Assembly: GCA_964530325.1 (NCBI GenBank)
Contig: CAZHAX010000001.1
Span: 62,001-126,000, forward strand
Direction of reading: 5' to 3'
From: CAZHAX01 sp964530325
GTDB taxonomy: Bacteria; Chloroflexota; Anaerolineae; B4-G1
DNA: 64,000 nucleotides
In this document: positions 29,268-36,756 of the stretch, piece after piece
Layout of the letters: every line of letters begins with the position of its first letter
How positions within the stretch are numbered: the stretch's first letter is position 1
Position numbers and translations under genes: made by a program
Notes under the pieces: model-generated
What the model saw: the letters and a program-made list of their open reading frames with translations, nothing else
Database searches by the model: none
Told to the model about the DNA's origin: nothing

Positions 29268-32255
29268 GTGGGCTTGAAGCGAGGCGGGGCGTCCGTGCCA
29301 AGTGCTATCCACCGCGTTGGTCTATGGCTGGCACTGCTCCTGACCGCTGCGGTCGGCCTGCAGCGCCTGGCCGTTCTGCAGCTTTCAAGCCCCTCGCAGC
29401 AAGGCCTCGACTTCCCTGCGCCTGTTGACGGTGCGGACGTGCCGCTGCTCGGAGTCAACGTATCACTCGAGCAGTACGGCCAGGCGGACCTCTATTCAGT
29501 CCTGTCCGACCTGGCCGAATCCGGATTCGGCTGGGTCCGTCAGACCTTCTGCTGGGAAGGGATTGAGCCACAGCCGGGCCGCGCCGACTGGACGTGGGCC
29601 GACAGCGTGGTAGCGGCGGTGGCCGTGCATCCCCCTCTGCGCCTCGTGGTCGTCATCGACGGGTGTACCCCTGGATCTCCCTCGTACCCCCAAGCATTCG
29701 CGGCCTTCTCCGGCGAATTCGCGGCGCGGTACGGCGCTATGATCGACTACTACCAGATCTGGGACGAGCCGAACCTGGCAGACCACTGGGGCGGCAGCGA
29801 GGCGAACCCCACGGCCTATGCGGACCTGCTTGCCCGCTCTGCCTCCTCCATCAGGTCTGCTGATCCTAAGGCGCTCATCGTCCTGGCCGGCCTTGCCCCC
29901 ACGGTCGAAACCGGGCCGCAGAATCTCAACGAAGTCCTCTTTCTGGAACAGCTCTACGAGGCGGGAGCGGCGGAGTACTTCGATGTCGTTGCCGGGAAGG
30001 CCTACGGTTTTGACACCGGCCCCGACGATCTGCGCCTGGACGAATCCGTACTCAACTTCTCGCGCCTGCAGCTGCTGCGCGGTGTGATGGTGCAGCATGG
30101 CGACGCCGGCAAAGCGCTGTGGGCCAGCCACTGGGGATGGAACGCGCTGCCGCCGGATTGGCAGGGCGCATCCTCGATCTGGGGCCAGACGGACGAGGCG
30201 ATGCAGGCGGACTGGACGGTAGCCGGGCTGGAGCGGGCAAGGCTGGAGTGGCCTTGGATGGGGGCGATGATGCTGGAGCACCTCCAGCCGGCTGCCAGCG
30301 CCGACGATGCCCGCTGGGGTTTTTCACTTCTGACGCCTGAGGGCGAGCCGCGTCCTGTCTACGAGGCGGTATCCTCCTGGGCAGCGGCTATCTCGGACGC
30401 GGCCCCGCCGGGCGGATACGCTGCCGCATCGGGCCGGGCCGAGTTCGGGGCGGGATGGACCACCGGGCCGATCGGGGCGGACGCCGGCCTCGATGGCAGC
30501 CCCGCTGCCTTTCGCTTCTATGGTACGGCTGTGGCGATCACGGTCCGCCGCGGGGCGTTCCCGGGGTTCTTCTATGTGACCGTAGACGGAGAGCCTGCAG
30601 GGGAGCTGCCCATAGACGAGTCGGGCCGGGCCTATGTGGTGCTCTACGATTCCAGCCCCTCGCTGGCCACGGTGACCCTCGCGCGAGGTCTGAGCGCTGG
30701 TGAACACACAGTCGAGCTTCTGCCAGAGGGGACGCAGGGCCGGTGGGCCCTCGTCGACTGGCGGGTGGCGTCGGAGGTGCCGCTCGAAAGCCACGCTGCA
30801 GGGCTGGCGCTAATCTGTGGCGTGACGTTGCTGCTCGGCGGGCTGCTGTTGCGGGATGCACGCCGTGCCGAGTGGGCCCCGCTCAGGGGCGCCTTCCTGG
30901 CCTGGCCGCAGTGGGCGCAGGCCGTCTCCATACTTGTCTCGACTGCCCTCCTGTGGCTGGCCGCCGGCGCGAGCTGGGGGCGCGACTGGTCCAGCCCGGT
31001 CTTCGTCCTGAGCCTGCCGCTCGTCGCGCTGACAGCAGCGCTGGTCTTCTTGCGGCTCGACCTGGGGCTGGCGGCGGTGGCCCTGACCGCCCCTTTCTAC
31101 CTTCATCCGGGCAACCTGCTATACGGGGCGATCAGCATTCCCGAGTTGCTCGTCCTCCTGTGCCTGCCCGCAGTCGTGCTCCGCAGTCGAGGTCGGACAT
31201 GGGCGAGGTCTGCGCCAGGCCTGGCCGACCTCTCTGTCCTGCTCCTGGTGGTCGCCGCCCTCGTCTCCGGCCTCGCTGCCGCGGACCCGCGGGCGGCGCT
31301 GTTCGAGCTGCGCACGGTATTCCTGCTGCCTTCGCTCTACTACTTCCTTCTTCGCATCGCATCCCTCGAAGACAGCGGCAGGAATGCAGTGCTGGGCGGG
31401 CTGATCCTGGGGGGTCTGGGAGTGGCCATGGTAGGGCTGGTGCAGTATGGTTTGGGCCGCAACCTGGTCGTTGCTGAGGGAGGTCTTTCGCGCCTGCAAA
31501 GCGTCTACTTCTCTCCCAACGGGGCCGCGCTCTACCTGGGGCGTATCTGGCCGCTGCTGATGGCCACGGCTCTCTGGGCTGAGCGACGCCCGACTCGCGT
31601 TCTCAGCGCGGCGGGGGGCGCTGCGGTGACGCTGGCGCTCGTCCTCACCTTCTCCCGCGGGGCGCTCCTGATGGCGGTGCCCGCAGCCGCGCTGGTGATG
31701 GGCTGGCGGGCCGGGGGCCGGTTCCGCCGCGGTGCCATCGTCGCGGTGTTGCTCCTTGCCCTGGCGCTGGTGCCTCTTCTGCGCGTCCCCAGGTTCGCCT
31801 CCCTGCTCGACTTTGAGGCGGGCAGCTCATTCTTCCGCCTGGAGCTGTGGCGGAGCAGTGTGGCGATGATCGGCGATTCGCCGGTGCTGGGAGTGGGACC
31901 GGGCAACTTCCTGGAGGCATACCGCACCCGGTACGTCCAGCCCTCGGCCTGGCAGGAGATCAATCTGGGCCATCCGCACAATATCGTGCTGGACTACCTT
32001 CTCCGGGCGGGGCTCCTTGGCCTGGTGGCAGGGATAGGCGTACAGGTCGGATTCTGGCGGGCGCTGCGCCGCACAAGAAGCGAACGGGTGCTCGCCCTGG
32101 GCCTGGCAGGCAGCATGGCCGCCCTGCTGGCGCACGGGCTGGTCGACAACTCGCTGTTCTACCCCGACCTGGCGCTGTCCTTCCTGGCACTGGCGGCGCT
32201 TGGCCAGGCAAGTCTGGCCGGCGGAAGCGGCCCCTCGCCGGCGATCACGGCCTGA
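29268..32255 (+). CDS. Fusion: glycosidase-like domain + O-antigen ligase (Wzy/WaaL type)
   Basis: A 995-residue protein. After an N-terminal hydrophobic anchor, residues about 50-370 form a (beta/alpha)8 glycoside hydrolase-like domain (GH39/clan A type): WVRQTFCWEGIEPQPG, then IWDEPN with the acid/base Glu167. The strand that should carry the nucleophile reads WASHWGWN, with His288 in place of Glu. A beta-sandwich-like part follows (about 385-500), then from about 506 a run of ten or more helices with the Wzy_C signature region, including GVGPGNFLEAYRTRY and HPHNIVLDYLLRAG, as in O-antigen ligases/polymerases. It probably handles lipid-linked glycans outside the membrane. The start GTG has no strong ribosome site, so the N-terminus is uncertain. 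Confidence 0.82.
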   Translation: MGLKRGGASVPSAIHRVGLWLALLLTAAVGLQRLAVLQLSSPSQQGLDFPAPVDGADVPLLGVNVSLEQYGQADLYSVLSDLAESGFGWVRQTFCWEGIEPQPGRADWTWADSVVAAVAVHPPLRLVVVIDGCTPGSPSYPQAFAAFSGEFAARYGAMIDYYQIWDEPNLADHWGGSEANPTAYADLLARSASSIRSADPKALIVLAGLAPTVETGPQNLNEVLFLEQLYEAGAAEYFDVVAGKAYGFDTGPDDLRLDESVLNFSRLQLLRGVMVQHGDAGKALWASHWGWNALPPDWQGASSIWGQTDEAMQADWTVAGLERARLEWPWMGAMMLEHLQPAASADDARWGFSLLTPEGEPRPVYEAVSSWAAAISDAAPPGGYAAASGRAEFGAGWTTGPIGADAGLDGSPAAFRFYGTAVAITVRRGAFPGFFYVTVDGEPAGELPIDESGRAYVVLYDSSPSLATVTLARGLSAGEHTVELLPEGTQGRWALVDWRVASEVPLESHAAGLALICGVTLLLGGLLLRDARRAEWAPLRGAFLAWPQWAQAVSILVSTALLWLAAGASWGRDWSSPVFVLSLPLVALTAALVFLRLDLGLAAVALTAPFYLHPGNLLYGAISIPELLVLLCLPAVVLRSRGRTWARSAPGLADLSVLLLVVAALVSGLAAADPRAALFELRTVFLLPSLYYFLLRIASLEDSGRNAVLGGLILGGLGVAMVGLVQYGLGRNLVVAEGGLSRLQSVYFSPNGAALYLGRIWPLLMATALWAERRPTRVLSAAGGAAVTLALVLTFSRGALLMAVPAAALVMGWRAGGRFRRGAIVAVLLLALALVPLLRVPRFASLLDFEAGSSFFRLELWRSSVAMIGDSPVLGVGPGNFLEAYRTRYVQPSAWQEINLGHPHNIVLDYLLRAGLLGLVAGIGVQVGFWRALRRTRSERVLALGLAGSMAALLAHGLVDNSLFYPDLALSFLALAALGQASLAGGSGPSPAITA

Positions 32256-32271
32256 AACGGTAGGTTGACTT

Positions 32272-32916
32272 CTAGGCCTCGCGGACGTCGACTACGTCCA
32301 GCCCCAGCTCCTTCATTGTCGACACGAGCACTTCCTGCGGTACGTCTGTCACCTTGAAGGTGAGCTGGTAGTGCTCCGGGTCCTCCGCCGCGATCGTGCC
32401 CAAGGCCACTATGTTGCCTCCCAGGTCGGCGATGCGGGCAGCGATCTGGGCCAGCACGCCCTTCTTGTGGGGGACGACCATGGTGAATCGGACTCCGGTC
32501 GTGCGGCCGCCCAGCATCTCCAGGAAGGTCTTGAAGAGATCGGTCTCCGTGATGATGCCGACCAGGCTGCCCTCGCGCATCACCGGCAGGCCGCCGATGT
32601 CGTTGTCCGCCATGATCCGAGCGGCCTCCTCGAGCGGTGTGTCCTCTGTCACGGTGACAACGTCTTTGGTCATCACTCTGGCCACGGTGACCTTGGCCAG
32701 GAGGGTGTGGATCTCGAAGAGACTAAGGGTGGTGGCGGGCGAGGGCGAGGCGTAGAGCAGGTCCTTCTCGAGGACTATGCCGACCAGCTTCCCGTGTTTG
32801 TCCACTACTGGGAAGCGACGGACGTTCTCACGGTGCATCAACTCCAAGGCCTTGCTTATCGGAGTGTCCTCGGACACGGTGATCGGGTGCTGCGTCATTC
32901 TCTCTTTCACCAGCAT
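32272..32916 (-). CDS. CBS-pair plus ACT domain protein
   Basis: A 214-residue protein: two CBS domains (residues 1-60 and about 78-136), each with the typical MT-xx-(P/V)-x-TV-x-ED-TP start, then an ACT domain (about 141-214) from VRFTMVVPHKKGVLAQIA. CBS pairs bind adenosyl nucleotides and ACT domains bind amino acids, so this is probably a small metabolic sensor or regulator, similar to AcuB-like proteins. AAGGGG lies seven bases before the ATG. It converges with the ligase fusion gene (16-base gap). Confidence 0.9.
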   Translation of the reverse strand: MLVKERMTQHPITVSEDTPISKALELMHRENVRRFPVVDKHGKLVGIVLEKDLLYASPSPATTLSLFEIHTLLAKVTVARVMTKDVVTVTEDTPLEEAARIMADNDIGGLPVMREGSLVGIITETDLFKTFLEMLGGRTTGVRFTMVVPHKKGVLAQIAARIADLGGNIVALGTIAAEDPEHYQLTFKVTDVPQEVLVSTMKELGLDVVDVREA

Positions 32917-33043
32917 GGTTCAACCCCTTGTTGACGGCTCACCGGCCAGTGTGGTATCGGCGGGCAGCCCTTCACCAGCCAAGTGGCCAGGTTGTCCTGC
33001 AGGCCAGCAGACCAAATCCCGGCCTGCGCGGCCTCGATCCCGC

Positions 33044-34387
33044 TCAGACGCCCTCTGCGATCCGCTCCCATACGGCGCGCGCCCGCTCTCGCGCGGCCTC
33101 CATAATGGCCGGCTCGTCGAGCGTGATGAGGTGGCGATCACGCATCAGCGTTCGCCCGGCGCACATCGTGCTGGTCACTGCCGAGGCTTCGAGGCCGAAG
33201 ATCAAGTGCCAGGGCAGGTTTTCAGCAGTGAGCGGTGTTGCAGGCTCATAGTCCAGGAACACGAGATCCGCCGAGGCGCCTGGGCGTAGCTCGCCGAGCA
33301 GCAGGTCGGGCCAGAAGGTGCGGGCGATAAGAGCGTTGTTCGTGTACGATAGCTCCATCACTTGCTCTGCGGGCATAGCCCTGGGGTCGCCCTGGGCGAG
33401 CTTGTGCACCAGGAAGGCGGCCTTCATCTCCGCCAGCATGTTGTTGGAGAAGCCGTCGTTCCCGAGGCCCACTCTCACCCCTGCCTGCACCATTGCTTCC
33501 ACAGGCGCCGTGCCCACGCCGTTGTTCATGTTCGAGCGAGGCTGGTGCGTAGCGCTCGTCGAGGTCCCGGCAAGAAGCTCGATCTCGCTCTCGTCGACGT
33601 GGACGCAGTGGACGGCGATAGAGGCAGGGCCAAGGATGCCCGCATCGGCCAGGCGTTGCACAACGCGCTTGCCGTGAGCCTCCAGGCTGTGTTCCTGATC
33701 TACGGCAGCCTCCGCTGTGTGGACGTGGAAGCCCAGCCCCACATCGCGACCGGCGGAGGAGCATTCGGACAGCGTCGTGTCTGAGAGCGTCAGTGAGGCG
33801 TGGAGGCCAAAGGATGCGGACAGCAGGTCATTGCCCCTGGCGGCTAGCGATTCGGCGAATCGGACGTTCTCCGCGATCCCGGCCCGTGCGCGTTCAGGGC
33901 CGTCTCTGTCGCTCACCTCGTAACAGAGGCAGGCGCGCACGCCGGCCTCTTCGACCGCGTCGGCTATGACGTCCAGCGACCCATCGATCGCGTTGGGGCT
34001 GGCGTGGTGGTCGATTAGTGTCGTGGTGCCGTGCCGTACCGCGTCGACCAGGCAGGCAAGGGCGGAGTAGCGAATGTCCTCCAGCGTGAGCGCTCGATCC
34101 AGGCGCCACCAGAGGCGCTCCAGGGTCTGGCGGAAGTCGGCGGCGGGACAGCCTGGAGGGGAGAAGCCCAGGGCGAAGGCGCCGTAGAAGTGGGTGTGAG
34201 CGCATATCGAGGCGGGAAGAACAAGCTGGCCCTTCGCGTCCCATCGCTCCTCGTCGGAATGGCTTGCAGCGAGCTGGGCAGAGGGACCGAGAGCGGCAAT
34301 GAGCCGGTCCTCAACCAGCAACGCTGCGTTCTCGATCAGAAGAGGCCTATCGCCGAGCGTGGCCAGGCGAGCGTTGGTGATCAGCAT
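33044..34387 (-). CDS. ssnA: SsnA-like aminohydrolase (amidohydrolase superfamily)
   Basis: A 447-residue metal-dependent hydrolase. The metal ligands are HTHFYG near residue 63, HVHTAEA in the middle and HCVHVDE; GNDGFSNNML holds the catalytic Asp and closely resembles SsnA. SsnA-type enzymes are putative aminohydrolases related to guanine and S-adenosylhomocysteine/MTA deaminases. The promoter lies only 12 bases upstream of the ATG and there is no Shine-Dalgarno sequence, so the message is almost leaderless. The enzyme stands alone on the minus strand. Its substrate is uncertain. Confidence 0.85.
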   Translation of the reverse strand: MLITNARLATLGDRPLLIENAALLVEDRLIAALGPSAQLAASHSDEERWDAKGQLVLPASICAHTHFYGAFALGFSPPGCPAADFRQTLERLWWRLDRALTLEDIRYSALACLVDAVRHGTTTLIDHHASPNAIDGSLDVIADAVEEAGVRACLCYEVSDRDGPERARAGIAENVRFAESLAARGNDLLSASFGLHASLTLSDTTLSECSSAGRDVGLGFHVHTAEAAVDQEHSLEAHGKRVVQRLADAGILGPASIAVHCVHVDESEIELLAGTSTSATHQPRSNMNNGVGTAPVEAMVQAGVRVGLGNDGFSNNMLAEMKAAFLVHKLAQGDPRAMPAEQVMELSYTNNALIARTFWPDLLLGELRPGASADLVFLDYEPATPLTAENLPWHLIFGLEASAVTSTMCAGRTLMRDRHLITLDEPAIMEAARERARAVWERIAEGV

Positions 34388-34399
34388 GGGCTTGCGATC

Positions 34400-34427
34400 A
34401 TTTTAGCCCGAAGGACCCGGAAAGCAA
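34400..34427 (-). promoter_or_regulatory. Promoter of the SsnA-like gene
   Basis: Minus strand: TTGCTT (34427-34422), 16-base spacer, TAAAAT (34405-34400). The start would fall about six bases before the ATG at 34387. Confidence 0.5.
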
Positions 34428-34462
34428 GTGGCGGAGGCAGGGGTGTGCGCCGGGGGGCAGCC

Positions 34463-34491
34463 TTGACCGGCGCCATAACACGCGGTAGAAT
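34463..34491 (+). promoter_or_regulatory. Promoter of the 7TM-GAF regulator gene
   Basis: TTGACC (34463-34468), 17-base spacer, TAGAAT (34486-34491). The start near 34498 gives a leader of about 68 bases. Confidence 0.6.
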
Positions 34492-34565
34492 AGGCACGCC
34501 TCACAGCTGGTCCTCTTGCCGGCAGGCGAAACCACTGCTCTAGGGAGACGGGAGACACGTTACCT

Positions 34566-36515
34566 ATGGATGAGCTGCTTTCCAGAGCGCAGGAGATTCT
34601 GGAGCTCATCAACATCGTGCTCGTCTCCGGCATCGTAATCCTGTCGCTCGCCTTCGTTCTCCACCTGATCGCCTACAGCCGCCGCAGCAGTGTGGCGCGA
34701 GCATTCGTTGCCTTGCTCACCTGCCTGGCACTGACGAACTTCGTAGATCTTGCTCTGTCCGGGGTTGGGGATGCGAGCGCGGCTGTGCCCTGGCTGCGCA
34801 TCCAGTGGATCGGCATTGCCTTCACCCCGGCGGCCTATCTCAGCTTTTCGCACGCCCTGCTCGTGACTACCGGTGACCGCAACCGCATGCGCGGCATCGC
34901 AGTATCGGCCAGCTTCGTGCTCGGCGGGGTGGTCCTGGTCGCGGTGGCCTTCACCGATCTGTTGGTGCAGGGCTCTGCGCTCGCTCCCCGCGCTCCGCAC
35001 CTGACTCCCGGCCCGCTCTTTCCTCTCTTCGTCCTCTACTACTTCGCCGCCGTGGCCTGGGGCGCCGTCAACATCCTCCGGGCTAGGCGTCGCTGCCTGA
35101 CCTCGACTTCGCGCCGCCGCATGACCTACCTGGCGGTCACCTTCGTTGCGCCTGCTGCCGGGATCTTCCCCTACCTGCTTCTCACCGGATGGCCGTCCGG
35201 CTTCCCCGGCGTGATCCTGTGGCTGCTCTCGGTGCTGGGCAACGTCGGCGTCAGCCTGATGCTCGTGCTCCTGGCCTACAGCGTGGCCTTCATTGGTGCG
35301 CTCACGCCTGACCGTGTGGTGAAGCATAGGCTCGTGCGTTTTCTGCTCCGGGGCCCGCTTGTGGCCATGCTGGTGGTGATGGTCATCCTCGCTGCGTCCG
35401 AGGCGGAGGGCCTGCTCGGGCTTCCGGAGAGGCGTCTGACTCTGTTCGGCGCTGTAGCAGTTGTGCTGGTCCTGCAACTAGCTATCGAGCTGGCCAAACC
35501 GCTCATAGACCGGGCTCTCTACAGGCAGGACCAGCCGGAGATAGAGTGGATTCAGGAGTTGGGCAACAGGCTCTTGACCACGACGGACCTGCGGCAGTTC
35601 CTGGAGAATGTCCTAACCGCCCTCTGCGACCTGCTGCGCGTAGATACAGCCTTCGTCGCCGCGATTGATGGAGGGCGCCCGCATTTGGAGGTTGTCTGCG
35701 GCTCGCTGGAGCCGGATACAGCCGATCAGCTGCCGTCCGAGGCCTGGCGGGCAGGCGCGGATAACCCCGAGCAGAGAGCGGGCAAGCTCGCCGAGGAGCG
35801 AAGCGTTCAGAGACAGGGGGACCTGTTCGTCTGGGACGGCTTCTGGCTGGTGCCCCTCTATACCAAGGCCGGCGACGCTGTTCTGGGCATTGTAGGCATG
35901 CGGGCACTAAGCGCGGAGCCGGACCTGAACCCGGCCGAGGAGGCCGGGATGGGTGCCCTGCTCGCCCAGGCCGCCGCAGCTCTGGAGGACCGGCAGCTTC
36001 AGCAGGGCCTCTTCGGTGCGCTGGAGAGCATCATCCCGGAGATCGAGGACATCCAGCGGCGGCGCGGTGTGCTCTACTACGTCGGCGACGACGCCGTGTC
36101 GGGCTTCGACGCCGGGGAGTCGGCCGATCTGCGACGGTGGGTGCGAGACGCGCTCAGCCATTACTGGGGCGGGCCCAAGCTGGCAGACAGTCCATTGCTT
36201 TCCCTCCGGGTCGTGGAGACCGCCGCCCAGGAGCAGGACGGCGATCCCATCAAGGGCTTGCGGGCCGTGCTGAAGCAGGCGATCGAACGGCTGCGCCCAG
36301 ACGGCCAGCGCAGAATGACGGCGCCTGAGTGGATACTCTACAACATCCTGGAGCTGAAGTTCCTGCAGGGTCGCAAGGTGCGGGAGATCGCGCTGCGCCT
36401 GGTGATGAGCGAGTCCGACCTGTACCGCAAGCAGCGAGCCGCGATTGAGGCGGTGGCCCAGGTGGTGCAGGAGATGGAGCAGAAGGAGCTCCAGAACGGG
36501 CGCCCTGCCGCTTGA
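34566..36515 (+). CDS. Membrane 7TM + GAF protein with a C-terminal HTH-like tail, no kinase
   Basis: A 649-residue protein. The first half has seven or more membrane segments like the N-terminal 7TM sensor region of some histidine kinases; the cytoplasmic part holds a GAF-like domain (about 330-475). No H-box and no HATPase motifs follow. Instead the C-terminal 70 residues (WILYNILELKFLQG, VREIALRLVMSESDLYRKQRAAIEAVA) look like a helix-turn-helix used in transcription factors. A membrane-tethered one-component regulator is a reasonable inference. A target is not evident; ftsK follows but has its own promoter. GGGAGA lies upstream of the ATG. Confidence 0.7.
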   Translation: MDELLSRAQEILELINIVLVSGIVILSLAFVLHLIAYSRRSSVARAFVALLTCLALTNFVDLALSGVGDASAAVPWLRIQWIGIAFTPAAYLSFSHALLVTTGDRNRMRGIAVSASFVLGGVVLVAVAFTDLLVQGSALAPRAPHLTPGPLFPLFVLYYFAAVAWGAVNILRARRRCLTSTSRRRMTYLAVTFVAPAAGIFPYLLLTGWPSGFPGVILWLLSVLGNVGVSLMLVLLAYSVAFIGALTPDRVVKHRLVRFLLRGPLVAMLVVMVILAASEAEGLLGLPERRLTLFGAVAVVLVLQLAIELAKPLIDRALYRQDQPEIEWIQELGNRLLTTTDLRQFLENVLTALCDLLRVDTAFVAAIDGGRPHLEVVCGSLEPDTADQLPSEAWRAGADNPEQRAGKLAEERSVQRQGDLFVWDGFWLVPLYTKAGDAVLGIVGMRALSAEPDLNPAEEAGMGALLAQAAAALEDRQLQQGLFGALESIIPEIEDIQRRRGVLYYVGDDAVSGFDAGESADLRRWVRDALSHYWGGPKLADSPLLSLRVVETAAQEQDGDPIKGLRAVLKQAIERLRPDGQRRMTAPEWILYNILELKFLQGRKVREIALRLVMSESDLYRKQRAAIEAVAQVVQEMEQKELQNGRPAA

Positions 36516-36528
36516 GGAGTCTCATTGT

Positions 36529-36557
36529 TTGACATCCCCCTGGCCCCGCCGTATAAT
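36529..36557 (+). promoter_or_regulatory. Perfect consensus promoter before ftsK
   Basis: TTGACA (36529-36534), 17-base spacer, TATAAT (36552-36557). This is an exact match at both boxes with ideal spacing. The expected start is near 36564. Confidence 0.88.
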
Positions 36558-36563
36558 CGACGC

Positions 36564-36712
36564 GAAGCCTGGGCTATGCCGGGAGAGACTCCCCCAGCTG
36601 GTGCTGCGCTCAGGAGGATAGCGTTCGTTGGCGATGCACACAGCGTTTTGCCAGGAGGGTGAACGCCGGAGAGGCTAGTGGCCGCAGTGAATTGCCCCGC
36701 TGCGGCCCTTTC
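36564..36712 (+). ncRNA. Structured leader or small RNA upstream of ftsK
   Basis: The roughly 150 bases after the promoter contain GGGAG-AGA-CTCCC, a long imperfect hairpin closed by GCGTTC pairing with GAACGC, and a terminator-like stem GGCCGCAG/CTGCGGCC (36680-36687 with 36700-36707) followed by CTTTCT. The region could be a free small RNA or an attenuated leader of ftsK, whose ATG lies 45 bases further. I compared it by eye with SRP RNA, 6S RNA and common riboswitches and found no convincing match. Confidence 0.4.
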
Positions 36713-36756
36713 TGTTGGCGGGGCCTGGCGAGCGGCGGCAGGCGCCGAGGCTGGCA

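Noticed and set aside
36564..36712. SRP RNA, 6S RNA or a known riboswitch upstream of ftsK
   Set aside because: The SRP GGAA-loop motif and the core motifs of common riboswitches are absent; a 6S-like long hairpin can be drawn only with many mismatches. I kept it as an unclassified structured leader.
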